Below are positions 41,298 to 53,543 of a DNA stretch of 64,000 nucleotides, piece by piece; position 1 is the stretch's first letter; each line of letters begins with the position of its first letter. The DNA comes from Musa acuminata AAA Group (lineage: Eukaryota; Streptophyta; Magnoliopsida; Zingiberales; Musaceae). The position numbers were made by a program, and so were the translations under genes. The notes under the pieces are model-generated. The model ran no database searches. It was not told the DNA's origin and saw only the letters and a list, made by a program, of their open reading frames with translations. The stretch covers positions 11,948,501 to 12,012,500 of the forward strand of contig NC_088342.1 of the NCBI RefSeq assembly GCF_036884655.1, written 5' to 3'.

Positions 41298-42628
41298 AGT
41301 ATATGCCTCCAAATATGTGATGTTAAGATCTCTCTTTTGTTGTCAGGTTAAAGGCACGTATAGGTTGAGAGAAGTGATGGTCAAAAGAGTTGGTGGATTG
41401 GTGGATGTAGGCTTCGGTTTAGGCATGTTTTGTGGCTATTTTGGGTGTAGTTTGAGGGTGTGGTTTAGTAGAGTTTTAGGGCCATGGATGAAAGTTTTAG
41501 ATCTGTTGTAGATGGCAGCAAAGGTTTGATAGAAATTAATGGAAGTTGCAGCAAATATGTGCTATCTTGTAAGAGCAGAATTGTCATCGAAGAAACAGTA
41601 GTTTCTCGATGAAATTTCCACCAAAAACTCGAGAGATTTAAGGAGAAAAATGACAGCAATATCTCAGTTTATATGACAGTAAGAATGTCCAATTTAATCA
41701 AGAAAATTTTGGCAGTAATAGCAAGAAAATTGGTGTAAGTTGCGATAGCATAATTCTCGTTGAAAAATTTCAACAGTTTACGACGAAAATTTGTAGCAAC
41801 ACAAAATCATTTTTAGAGATGAATTCCTCGATGGATCAATCTTAGATGGAAGCCAAAATGATCTATGAAGTATATAAGAAATTTTATTTAAAAAAGATTA
41901 CAAATAGATGTGTTAAGGCAACAATATGTGGCTAAAATTTTCTGCAGCATAGATTTTTAAGTATAGCAGATTGGACGTAAAAGATCAGTGGTTTATATTG
42001 AGAATTTTTCAAGGAAACTAAAGGGAAATCTACTGTTAGAAAGTGTCAAAGATATCATAAAAATTTTGTAGAGATTTGGATAGAAAAAATATAGTATCAA
42101 GATCAAACAAACAGTGCTATGTGGCTGAAATTTTATAGTGCAGATTTTCAAGTATAGCATATTAGACATAAATGATCAATAGTTTATATTGAGAATTTTT
42201 TGACAAAACTAAAGGGAAATCTACTGTTTGGAAGTGTCAAATCTATCATAAAAATTTCATAGAGATTTAGATAGAAAAAACACAGTTGCAAGATCAAACA
42301 GACGGTGCTATGCGGTTGAAATTCTGCAATGTATCTTTCGTCGTAGAGATGAAAACTTTATGACGAAAAGTTTATGCAGTAATATAGGAATAATTTTTTT
42401 GGGATTTTCGAATAAGGATAACTAAATTGCAACAACAGTAAGGTAGAAAACCAGAACCTATTGCAATTCACGAGGAGATCAAAGGATGATCCGTGGTGGT
42501 GGAGATGACGGCGGAATTTGGCGACGATCTTTTAAGCAATTGTGGGAATTGCTTTGGGCAGCTGTGGAGGGTTAATGGATGGCTGTGGAAGGGCAGCGAG
42601 ATGCCAAGAACTTTGCTCTAATACCAGG
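41298..42628 (-). other. Leader of element X with a tandem duplication
   Basis: Non-coding. A 191-bp unit is present twice (about 41951-42141 and 42142-42332), anchored on GTTTATATTGAGAATTTT at 41991 and 42182. The right end carries a decayed primer site (complement of TGGTATTAGAGC near 42616-42626) next to the LTR. Confidence 0.65.
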
Positions 42629-43050
42629 TATTAGAACCCTTGTAGATTCTAAACTTGGGGTTGATCTCTTTAGGGGATCGGCCTCTTTGGAACTCTATAG
42701 GGGTTCCTCCCTCCAAGTTGCTACTCAAAGGCTGCAGTAAAGATTCATCTATTGCTTATAAAAAGAGGAGGAATACATAGCTATTTATAGGGCTTCTAAA
42801 CCCTAACTCCTAATAGGACTCCTACTTAAGACTCCTACTTCTAACCAACCCCTAATAGGACTCCTACTTCTAACCAACCCCTAATAGGACTCCTACTCAA
42901 GACTCCTATTCCTTTACAACTCCTAATTCTTCTCTAAGAAACAACCTCCTAACCCTAGCCGGCCTCTTCACCTCTTTAATAGGGTCGGCTTAGGTAGATT
43001 TTACATAAATATCCCTCTCAATTAGGACTCTTCTAGCTAGAGTCCTAACA
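42629..43050 (-). repeat. 5' LTR of element X
   Basis: 422 bp, TATTAGAACCC (TG decayed to TA) to GTCCTAACA, followed by target duplication agagc at 43051. It has three or more copies of a CTAATAGGACTCCTAC repeat that account for its extra length over the 3' LTR. Confidence 0.87.
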
Positions 43051-43055
43051 AGAGC

Positions 43056-43546
43056 TTCGGGAGTGATCTTCAAAGGGGTTATGTTGGCTTTGCGATGAGC
43101 CGTGGAGCTGCGAGCATCGCTATAAAGAAGGGAGACTTCTTATGATTGAACCAATCGAAGAAGAGGTCATTGAATATCCAGAAGAGAGTCTTAAACATGA
43201 AGAAAATGATGCAGAAGAAGAGCCACAACCGACCGATTTTATGGTACACGCGCTAGCTGGCTACTCAAACCCACAAACGATAAAAGTTGGAGGCCTTCTC
43301 AAACAACAATCGATCACTGTTCTCATCGACACGGGCAGTACTAATAACTTCCTAAACAGTAAGGTTGTTGCTCATATGGCACTCCACATCGAAGGTTGCA
43401 GCAAGTTTGATGTAAAGCTTGCCGACGGCAAAATCCTAAAGTACGACCAAAGATGCCCGCAGGTGAAGCTATTACTCAAGACCAAGAAATTGTCACCGAC
43501 TTCTTCCTCCTACCAATTGATGATTATGAGGTCATGCTTGGTATAG
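43056..43546 (+). pseudogene. Element Z gag end and protease
   Basis: Continues from LTREEL with GLCWLCDEPWSCEHRYKEGRLL (zinc knuckle with its last Cys changed to Tyr), an acidic linker EYPEESLKHEENDAEEEP, HALAGYSNPQT and retropepsin VLIDTGSTNNF (DTG at 43328-43336). Open from 43142 to a stop at 43544-43546. Confidence 0.85.
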
Positions 43547-43779
43547 AATGGCTGATGATGCTAGGTGACGTCTCTTGAAACTTTTCTAAATTAATTATAA
43601 AATTCTACTGCAAAGGCAAATAGAACATCCAACGTGGGAAGCGCGGAAGCAACGTAACCACCGTTTCGACCCAACGAATGGAGAAAGTTTTACACAAAGT
43701 AAATGGTAGCTTTTTGATACATCTCCAACAGCAACCAGAGGGGAATAAAATAGAAATTGAAGATTAAAATCTCGCCCAA

Positions 43780-45120
43780 TTGCTTGCTGAATTTGTCAAC
43801 ATTTTTGTTGAACCGCACGGTCTTCCTCCTACTCGGCAACATGACCATCGGATTCCAATTCTTCTAGGAAAACCACCAGTGAACACTCGACCGTACCATT
43901 ATCCTCACCTCTGGAAGGATGAAATTGAAAAGATTGTAAAGGAGATGCTTGAAACAAGGGTGATTCAGCCAAGTTGCAGCCCCTATTCCTCACTAGTGCT
44001 ACTTGTATACAAGAAGGACGGAACTTGGCAGAAGTGCATCAACTACCGAGCTTTAAATAGCATCACTATCAAGGACAAGTACCCAATACCAGTGGTGGAT
44101 GAACTTCTTGATGAGTTAAAAGGAGCTCAAGTCTTTACGAAGTTGGACCTCTAATCCGATTACCACCAAATTCGGGTATGTGAAGACGACATTCCAAAAA
44201 TTACATTTTGCACACATAACGACCATTATAAATTCTTGGTAGTGTCTTTTGGACTCACTAATGCTTCTTCAACCTTCTAAAGTCTCATGAACGATATTTT
44301 TTAGAGCTTTCTTCATAAATTTGTGATGGTATTTTTCGATGATATTCTCATTTACAGCCCTTCACTTGAGACTCACTTTCAGCATTTATGGGTTGTTTCG
44401 ATGATCCTTCAAGAGGATAAATATTTTTGTTAAGCGGCCAAAGTGTAGCTTTCTCCAACAAAAAATAGAGTACCTTGGGCACATAATATCATAAGAAGTG
44501 ACAGTAGACACAACAAAAATTGAAGCCATACAGGGCTGGCCAAAACCTATAAACGTGAAATTACTGCGCGGGTTCCTTGGACTAATGGGCTACTACCAAA
44601 AATTTATGAAGGACTATGGGAAGATTAGTGCACCCCTCACTTCTTTACTAAAAAAATATGTCTTCCAATGGTTGGACAAAGTCATCGCTGCCTTCGACAA
44701 ACTTAAGGCAGTCATGAAGACGATGCCGGTGCTAGCGCTACTAGATTTCAACCGATCCTTCATCATTAAGGTTGATGCATCTAGAGTCAGAATTGGAGTC
44801 GTTCTTATACAAGATGGTCGACCACTCGCATATATTAGTAAGGCATTATCTCTCTCCTATAAAAAATATCAATATATGATAAGGAGATGCTCGCTATTGT
44901 GCATGTAGTAACGAGGTAGAGACCCTACCTGATCGGCTGGCGATTTCAAATTAAAATCGACCATAAAAGCCTCTAAGTACTTTTTAGAGCAAACGGTATC
45001 GTCCCCTGAGGAGCAAAAATAAATAACTAAACTTCTAAAATTTGATTATAAAATTATTTACAAAAAGGGGAAAGAAAACGTTGTTGCAGATGCACTCTCA
45101 CGACTACCTAAGCAAGCTAA
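43780..45120 (+). pseudogene. Element Z reverse transcriptase and RNase H
   Basis: RT motifs in order: [61 protein letters not shown], and the catalytic FFDDILIYS (about 44332-44358). They are followed by INVKLLRGFLGLMGYYQKF and the RNase H block with DHKS-like and ENVVADALSRLP-like words (to about 45112). At least eight stops or frameshifts separate them. The RT core that X lacks is present here. Confidence 0.85.
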
Positions 45121-46440
45121 ATTTTCAGCCAACTCCCTTCCTACCACCGGCTTTCTCAAGGACATTAGGGATGAATGGAAGAAGGATCCAAAGATCAACA
45201 ACATCATAAAAAAATTAGAGGATCCAAGCGCAATAGCCCACTACACTTGGGATTCGAGGGATCTATACTACAAAGGTCACATTGTGCTCATACCCGACTC
45301 CCCTTACATCAAAATCATCCTGCATGAAATGCACTCCACATCTTCAGCAGGGAGCTCCGGATTTCTAAGAACCTATAAAAGCGTGAAGTAAAATTTTTAT
45401 TGGAAAAGGATGAAAAAAATTATTTCTGAATATGTGGCACAATATGATATATGTCAATATCAAAATGGTGAAACAATGGCAAGTCCAGGGAAGCTACAAC
45501 CGCTAACCCATACCGGACTTGGTGTAGACTAACATCTCCATAGACTTCATCGAAGGGCTGCCACCTTCCAAAGGTAAAAGCACAATCCTCATGGTGGTTG
45601 ATCGACTTACGAAATATACTCATTTTTGTGCTATGCGAAATTTCTATACTACTACTAGTACTACTTAGATTTTCATAGAAAATATTGTTAAACTGCATAG
45701 GATGCCAAGGTCTATTGTAAGTGATCATGATAGGATCTTCACCAATAAATTTTGGACTAAGTTATTTTAGTTACAAGGCACCAAACTCAAGATTAGCACA
45801 GTATATCATCCACAAACTGATGACCAAACAAAGGTGGTAAACAGATGTTTAGAGATGTACCTTCAGTATTTCGCTAGTGACTAGCCAAAGGAGTGGGCGA
45901 AATGGCTTCTCTAAGCCAAATGGTAGTATAATACTACATATCATTCATCTGCAAAATGTACCCCATATGAAGCATTGTACGGTCGGCCGACCCTTGTGAT
46001 TCCAAAGTTTGTAATTGGCTCGGCCAAGGCAGATTAGGTCGACCAAGATTTAATTAACAGGGACAAACTAATACAGTTGCTAAAGGATAATCTCTATACC
46101 ACTCAAGCTAGAATGAAGCAGCAAGCTGACACACGACGAAGCAAAAGAGAATTTTTAGTAGGAGATTGGATTTATCTTCGCCTACATCCATATAAGCAAC
46201 TCTCCATTAAATTGCCTATCATGCCTGAAGCCCAAATTGGGAGAATATGAGTCACCCCAGATCCAATTGCCTAACACCACTATTGATAGGGATATTCAAG
46301 CCCAACCGCAAGCCATCCTCGACGGTAGAATCATATCGCCGACATCCCTCCATTGAAGTACTAGTGCATTGGAATAATTTACCACTCGATGACGTCATAT
46401 GTGAATCATATGAGGAGCTGAAGACCTAGTTCCCTAAGTT
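45121..46440 (+). pseudogene. Element Z integrase and chromodomain-like tail
   Basis: An HHCC-like block (LHEMHSTSSAGSSGF...YDICQYQ, about 45325-45470) precedes the DDE core: SIDFIEGLPPSKG (45535-45575), SDHDRIFTNKFW (45720-45755) and [20 protein letters not shown] (45810-45870). The C-terminal part has KLPIM, then VLVHWNNLPLDD of a chromodomain end (46247-46429). Multiple frame breaks make it non-functional. Confidence 0.82.
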
Positions 46441-46488
46441 CATGGAACCTCAACCTTAAGGACAAGGATGATTTGGAGAGGGCGGGCT

Positions 46489-46540
46489 TGATAGGACCCT
46501 AGCAGGGTTGGGTCCTACTCAACCAAGAAGTAACTAATAA
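46489..46540 (+). repeat. Stub of element Z 3' LTR
   Basis: TGATAGGACCCTAGCAGGG after the purine tract GGAGAGGGCGGGCT. It matches the first 50 bp of the 5' LTR, then is cut by the gag of element J. Confidence 0.8.
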
Positions 46541-47092
46541 ATTTAAAATTAGAAAAACTTGTTACTTTAAGATCCCAACTCTTTGAAAAGGATCTTAGTA
46601 TCTTGTTAACAAGTACAAAATTAGAAAAACTTTTACTAAGTGCTTTTAGACCATTGATGACATCCGTAAACTAGGTGTACATGTCTCCAATGGTCTCACT
46701 TGGTTTCATGTAAAACAATTCATAACTATGAACCAAAATATTAATTTTTTACTTCTTAACCTTACTCGTGCCTTCGTGTATGATTTCAAGTGTATGCCAA
46801 ATGTCATAAGTCGCTTTGCAAATAGAAACTTGATTAAATTCATTTTTATCCAAAGCACAAAATAAAGCATTCATAGCTTTAGTGTTCAAAGAGAAAGTCT
46901 TCTTCTCCAAATTATTTCAACCATTCATTCGAAGAGAAGACTTTTAAAATCCGTTTTTAACGATATTTCATAACTCGAAATCCATAGAAATCAAAAAAAT
47001 CCTCATTCTAGTTTCCAATATATGGAATTCATTCAATCGAACATGGGAGGATGTGTGATAGAATGACCCTCTTACTTGCTAGCAAAAGCCAT
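46541..47092 (-). pseudogene. copia-type gag remnant, element J
   Basis: From the ATG at 47092 (MAFAS-like start, complement CAT) it can be followed by homology to A/E gag: YTYW-type, WNIVKNGF-type, NALFCALDKNEFNQVS-like and MTFGIHLKSYTK-like words. It has many frameshifts and is cut off at 46541, where it meets Z. A primer site lies to its right (complement near 47131-47142). Confidence 0.65.
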
Positions 47093-47142
47093 CTCTCTTA
47101 GGTTTTAAACCAAATTGAGAGTAACCTTACTCTGACACCAAT

Positions 47143-47787
47143 TGTTAGGAACAATACGGTACTAAGAGGGGCAGGGGGTGAATTAGTGCTTATGCAAAAT
47201 TACGTTGATTTGAAAATTTTTATTTGATAAAATCGTTTCGACAAAGCTCATATCTGAAAGTGATGATTTAGAGTAAATGTAAAGTGAAGCGAGCAGCTAA
47301 GTAATGAAAGTAAGTAGTAAGGAAAGAATACACTGGATTTATAGTGGTTCAGTCATTGTGACCTATATCCACTTCCGATTCCTCCTTTGTCGAGGTCACC
47401 GACATCCACTAATGGTCTTCCTTCAATATGCGAAGACTAACCACCTTCTTATAATGTTTTCTCCTTTTCACGGGTTTAGGAGACAATCCTTATAAGCCTC
47501 ATACCTCTTTTTAAATGATTACAAAGCTAAAGAAAGATGAGGAGGACTCTTAGCACATTTATAACACTTTTACACCCCAACACTTAAATAATTTTTCACA
47601 CTTTGTTGCTACTTTGTTACCCTTTTATGCAGAAAGGAGTTGGGTATTTATAGGCCCCAATGGTTTCATAATTGGAGCCAAAAAGTATATCATCCCAGAT
47701 TTCTGAGGTATTGGCGGTACCATCACCATTATTGGGCAGTACTACCACTTGACACTTTGAAACTAGGTAGTACCACTGCCCAGTCTG
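47143..47787 (-). repeat. Truncated 5' LTR of element J
   Basis: Begins TGTTAGGAACAATACGG next to the primer site. It has the TATTTATAGGCC TATA region near 47645 and GGCGGTACCATC units near 47712-47780, then stops where the LTR of E begins at 47788. Confidence 0.7.
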
Positions 47788-49245
47788 TATTACGATCAAG
47801 AACGGCACTAGGGGGGGGTGAATTAGTGCAGTGATAAAAATCACTTCGAGTCAAAAATCTTATTTGATAAAAATATTTCAACAAAGCTCGTATAGGAAAT
47901 ATGTTTAACTTGAAAGCATACGGAAGCATAGGAAATAGTTTTTCTACTTTTCACAACCCTCTTCTCCATTCCCCTTCCGTTGAGACCATCGGCATCCACT
48001 AACGATCTTCTTTCAACGGGCGAAAATCAACTACCATTTTACAACCCTCTTCTCCTTTTCATAAGTTTAGGAGATAACTTTTACACCCCCTTTACTCCTC
48101 TCTAAAACTATACTAACACTTAGAGCTTTTAGAGGAGTTCTCATAAGATTACAGTAGAGTTTTTCTACTTTTTTTCACTCAATTCTTGTAAATGTTAACC
48201 AGGGATGAGAGAGGTATTTATAGGCCTCAAGTGGATTTAAACTTGGAGCCTAAAAAGATCTCATCCCAAGTCCTGGCAGTACCACCACCTGTGTTGAGTG
48301 ATACCACCGCCTGCAGCACTGACACTAGGCAGTACCACCGCTTGATAGTTTTGGAGACTAAGTATGGGCAGTACCACCGCCTGACATAATATCAGAGACT
48401 ATGCCACGACGGTTTCACCAGTTGGATCATTGTTTGGGCCTTTCACTTGGCCCAACATAGTCCATATATAGGCCCAATTGGCCTTTAATTGGGATAGCCC
48501 AATTCCAATCCCAATTATGTACTAACTATGAAATTTAAGGCATATACTAAGTAAATCTGGTCCGGTTAGTCTAGGTTTCTTGCAACGATCTTCCAACGAA
48601 CTTTCAATGATCTCTCGACAATGTTTCAGCGGACTCCTAGCAAGCACTTGGACTTTACAACGATCTTCTTAGTGAGTTCTGACAAGCTTCTTCGCCAAGC
48701 TCTTGGACTTCTCAGTCAATTCTAGCAGAACTTCTAACAAACGTCCGGACTTCCGATAAACTCTCAAACTCCCAACGAAGTCTCGTTCTTAACTTCTGGA
48801 CTTCATTTTACTTTATGCCTTGATCACTATCATAGTTAATCCTACACAAATAAAACCTATTTCGATCGAGACAATTATTATAAAGCTTGAATCATGTTAT
48901 CTGGCATGTCATTGGTTCATCGACGCTTCGTCTGATTCTTTGGTGCATCGTTCTCTCTTGCGGCTTGTTGCCCAATCGGCTAGTTGACCTCCACAACTCG
49001 ATTTTCTTGGCAAAATTTTCGCTCTTCTTGGCCCGATGCCCGAACTTATGGCCTAAAGCTTTCTGCTGATACATCGACCGATCCTCCGGTTCAACGTCTA
49101 ATCTTCTAACATGTTCCACTCTAGCCCAATATGATTCTTCCTGCTTTTAATTGTCTCTCTCTAATCGAAGCTTCCTGCATCACTCAAAACGCATATCAGA
49201 TAAACACTATCAATTGGTTTCATCATCAAAATCTGAGATTCAATA
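47788..49245 (-). repeat. 3' LTR of element E
   Basis: TATTACGATCAAG (decayed TG) to GATTCAATA (decayed CA), with the polypurine tract directly to the right. TATTTATAGGCCTC (minus TATA) lies near 48213 and palindromic ACCACCGCCTG units at 48280-48390. Confidence 0.82.
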
Positions 49246-51273
49246 ATCTCCCCCTTTTTTATGCTGATAACCAATTGATGACGAAGTTAACTTTAACTCT
49301 CCCTATCAATATGTCATATTGATAGAACTCTTAGATTCAAAAATCCAAGTTATATATCATGATAAAATCATGCATAACATCATACTTCTCTCCCTTTGTC
49401 ATCAACAAAAAGGTATTCAACTATCTAGTGTTTAGACATACAAGTTCAAATCATTGTATAATCTCTAGTTTTATCATCATATAAGTTTTATAACATACAG
49501 CTTGCAAATTTGTTCATCACCTTACAACATACATAATCACCAAATTATCACTACAACTCATCATGCATAATATCAAAATGTAAAATCATCAAACATGATA
49601 CAAACATTTATTTTCAAAATATTCATCATTATTTTCAACTCATTCAATATGTCAAATCAACAAAGTCACTTTCAAGATATTTAAAATAAAATAAAGAGAT
49701 TTATTGATCTCTCTAAATGCAAGTGATTTTCTTTCTCCACTTTGTCATTGTAAATAAGAAAGAAGAATTTTTAATGGTGTAATTTATTTCTTTATTACAT
49801 CAATGCTCTAAGTATCACATAATATAAAGGTAATCATATAAAAGTCATAACATGAAAGATGAAAGATCGAGAAAGATCAATTCGTAAATGATTCATCTTG
49901 ACAAATCTCCTTTTTAGTAAATAACAAAAAAATCTTAGGAGATTAAATAGTCAATAATCTTCAAAGGTAATCTCATGTTATAAATTCCAAGAAATCAAGA
50001 GAGAAACCATGATTCATTTGGATAAATCTCAATAAGAAGATACAAGAACACAAAATAACATATCTTGATTCATTAATGATCTTCTTTCAACAGGCGAAGA
50101 TCAACTACCATTTTACAACCCTCTTCTCCTTTTCATAAGTTTAGGAGATAAATTTTACACCCCCTTCACTCCTCTCTAAAACTATACTCACACATAGAGC
50201 TTTTAGAGGAGTTCTCGCAAGATTACAATAGAGTTTTTCTACTTTTTTTCACTCAATTTTTGTAAATGTTAACCAGGGATGAGACTATCGGCGAAGATCA
50301 AAGCTCGTATAGGAAATAGTTTTTCTACTTTTCATAACCCTCTTCTCCATTCCCCTCCCGTCGAGACCATCGACATCCACTAACGATCTTCTTTCAATGG
50401 GCGAAGATCAACTACTTCCTATGCTTCCTATGCTTTCAAGTTAGTGGATGCCGATGGTCTCGTTAGTGGATGCCATTAAAAGAGATCTTGATTCATAAAC
50501 GATTTCAAGTTATAAATCTCGAAAAATCAAGATCCTGATTTCAATAAAAGCCATTAAATTCAAATCATTTTCATAATCCAAGAGATTCACAAAAGCATAA
50601 TATACATGGATTCATTAATCTTTTATCGAAAAATCAATAAGATAGAGATGTTTCATTTTAAGTTGTTGGTTTCATACAAGTATGCATTTATCTTTTTATG
50701 CTAAATAAAAACATACATCAACGTTTAGGATCGAAAAAGAAATTTCGTCATAAAAACCATCCATCTTGTTTATAACCAAAAAATCAACTTTCATTGCAAC
50801 AAAGATCAATAAGCCATGAATCACAAAAATCATCATGGATAATTTTAAAATATAAACTTATTAAGCATGATCATTATGCATTACTACTATAAACTTATTA
50901 AAAGTTGGGGATGACATTAAAATATGGTTTTAAGTTTTAAAGGTATAACATGCATAATTTTAAACTATAAACTCATTAAGCATGATATCAAACCTCTTAA
51001 CATTTTCATTAAGACATCAAGCATGGTTTTATTGGATGTAAAGTATTTCAATTAAAATCAAAAATCATCAAGATATATATTATTTCTTCTTGAAAACATA
51101 CATAGGATTAATCATTAGATTTAAATCTAACATTTTATTCCTTTATCATAAAACATGCAATTGTCATTATCATTTTCAAAATTAGCTAGAAAAAGAAAAG
51201 CATGATACCCTTTTATTTATTTATTTATATTTTATATTTTATATACTAATTTAAAAATAATATATGAAATGCG
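49246..51273 (-). other. AT-rich non-coding internal region of element E
   Basis: No coding frame. It begins with the polypurine tract, and an eroded version of the family hairpin lies near 49384-49413. Between about 50065 and 50470 it holds two joined fragments of the element's own LTR (matching 47885-48210), plus a short inverted scrap (TAGTGGATGCCGATGGTCTC) near 50443-50480. Confidence 0.7.
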
Positions 51274-52230
51274 TCAAGTAATTTTAAAATAAACTAAGGG
51301 GGTTTTGTTTAAGTATTTTACCTCATTATCGAGAGTCACCAAAGCGAAGTTTGTCGTTTCGTCTTCATTAGTTTGCTCCTCTTCTTTGGATGCACTCGTT
51401 TCATCCCAAGTCACTTTAAGTGCTCTCTTCTTCTTTAGTAACTTATTTTTAAATTTATTTATATTCTTTAATTCTTGTTTAATGAACTTTTTAAGTTTTA
51501 TATTGAGAAGTTCAAGTTTCATCACTTGAGCTTTCGCTCGAGTGATCTTCATTTGTTTTAAGTGTCAAATCCTTCCTGTTCTTTGGAAGGTTGTTCTCAT
51601 GTTCGTTTTGTGCCATACAACTTATTCCATAGGTCACTAAAGACCTGATAAGTTCTTCGAGAGGGTAAGTATTCAAATCCTTGGCCTCTTGAATGAGAGT
51701 TCCTTTAGGATCACAAGTTTTATAAAGAGATCGTAAAACTTTGTTAACAAGTTCAAGATTCGAAAAATATTTACCAAAAGTTTTTAAGCCATTGACGACA
51801 TCTATAAGATGGGTTACATGTCAACAATGGTTTCGCATGGCTTCATTTGAAATGGTTCAAAATCATGCATCAAAAGATTTATCTTAGAATCCTTTACTCT
51901 ATTAGTGTCTTCGTATGTCATTTCAAGTATATACCAAATATCGAAAGCCATTTCACAAGTAGAAACCCGATTAAATTTATTTTTGTCTAAGACCCAAAAT
52001 AGAGCATTCATAGCTCTAGCATTTAAAGAAAAAGTTTTCTTCTCCAAATCATTCCATTCTTTTATTGGAGTAGAAGACTTTTTAAATCTATTTTAAATGA
52101 TATTCCATAAGTTTAAATCCATATAAAATAAGAAAACTATCATTCAAGTTTTCCAATAAGTGTAGTCCATCCCATTGAACATAGGAGGATGAATGATAGA
52201 AAAACCCTCTTGAAATCCGAAAAGAGTCAT
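51274..52230 (-). pseudogene. copia-type gag (UBN2-like), element E
   Basis: Starts MTLFGFQEGFSI at 52230. It includes FDIWYILEMTYEDTNRVKDSK, PCETIVDM and a closing 92-codon frame with LKKFIKQELKNINKFK, KKKRALKVTWDETSASKEEE and YFKIT. Stops and frameshifts are frequent. The FIKQ glutamine codon is intact here, unlike C and D. No zinc knuckle. Confidence 0.82.
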
Positions 52231-53543
52231 TTCTTTTACGTGTTAAACTAAATGAGAAATAATGTGGCTATGATACCAACTGTTAGGAACAAGTCGGCAC
52301 TAAGAGGGGGGGTGAATTACTACAGTGGTAAAAATATTGATTTTAAAAGCCTTCGTACGATTAAATTCGATCTCAGAAATATGCATAACTTTGAAACATT
52401 TACAAAAATTTTATGAGTAAATAAAATAAGTAAATCAGTTTGCAATATAAGAATTAAAAGCATAACAAAGATGCAAACCAATTTATAGTGGTTTGGTCGT
52501 CGTGACCTACATCCACTCCATCGATTCCCCTTCCGTCGAGGCCACCGGCATCCACTAACGATCTTCTTTCAACGGGTAAAGATCAACTACCTTTTTATAA
52601 CTCTCTTCTCCTTTTCATAGGTTTTGGAGACAACCTTTACACCCCTTCACTCCTCTCTAAAACTATACTAACACTAAGAGCTTTTAGAGGAGTTCTCACA
52701 AGATTACAATAGAGTTTTTATACCTTTTTTCACTCAATTCTTGTGTATATTAACCTGGGATAAGAGAGGTATTTATAGGCCTCAAGTGTATTCAAACTTG
52801 AAGCCTAAAAATATCTCATCCCGGGTTTTCCTAGTCTTGGTGGTACCACTGCCTATGTTGGGCGGTACCACCGCTTGTAGCACTGAAACTAGGTAGTACC
52901 ACTACCCAATCTAGTGATACTATTACTGAGAGACTGTGTATGGGTGGTACCACCGCCTGAAACTAACACTAGGCGGTACCACCATCTAGACTAGCGGTAC
53001 CATCGCTTGACATAATCTTGGAGACTATGCCATGATGGTGCCACCTGTTGGGTCACTATTTGAGCCTTTCATTTAGACCAACACAGTCCATACATGGGCC
53101 AAACTAGTCCTTAATTGGGTTGGCCCAATTCCAATCCTAATTATATGCTAACTACGAAATTTAAAGCAAACAATAAGCAAATCTAGTCTGATTAATCTAG
53201 GTTTCTTCCAGCGAGCTTTCGGTGATCTTCCGGCGAACTTCCAATGATCTCTCGATAATGTTCCAACGGACTCCTGGCAAGCTCCTGGACTTCACAATGG
53301 TCTTCTTGGTGAGTTTCGATGAGCTTCTTCGGCAAGCTTATGGACTTCTCAGTTAATTTCAATAGAAATTTCGACAAACGTTAGGACTTCCGATGAACTC
53401 TCGAACTCCCAACGAAGTCTTGTTCTTGACTTTGGGACTTCATTTTGCTTTATGCCTTGATCACTATCATAGTTAATCCTGCATAAATAAACCTTACTTC
53501 GATCTAGACAATTATTACAAAGCTTGAATCATATTGTCCGGCA

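Larger units (their letters stand above)
31770..43050 (-). mobile_element. Element X: chromovirus-like Ty3/gypsy with internal deletion and nested Y elements
   Basis: A minus-strand element with 5' LTR 42629-43050, leader, gag (41297-40331), protease-RT-RNase H (40330-38493), then the inserted Ym/Yf complex, the C-terminal tail (32249-32109) and 3' LTR 31770-32108. The perfect target duplication agagc fixes its limits. Integrase and most of the chromodomain are missing between 38493 and 32249: a deletion joined Ym gag to the X tail and removed Ym's 3' half. The RT core is also deleted, so X is dead. Confidence 0.88.
18978..46540 (+). mobile_element. Element Z: decayed chromovirus-like Ty3/gypsy, twice interrupted
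   Basis: The pieces in order are 5' LTR (18978-19374), leader, gag (19968-20455), element D, gag continued (31487-31769), element X, gag end to chromodomain (43051-46440) and the start of the 3' LTR (46489-46540). Each break resumes in the same gag codon context and carries a target duplication: caaat/caaac around D and agagc/agagc around X. Without the insertions Z would be about 5.3 kb. Stops and frameshifts are frequent throughout, so it is old. Domain order protease, RT, RNase H, integrase, chromodomain-like tail is that of Ty3/gypsy chromoviruses. Confidence 0.88.
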
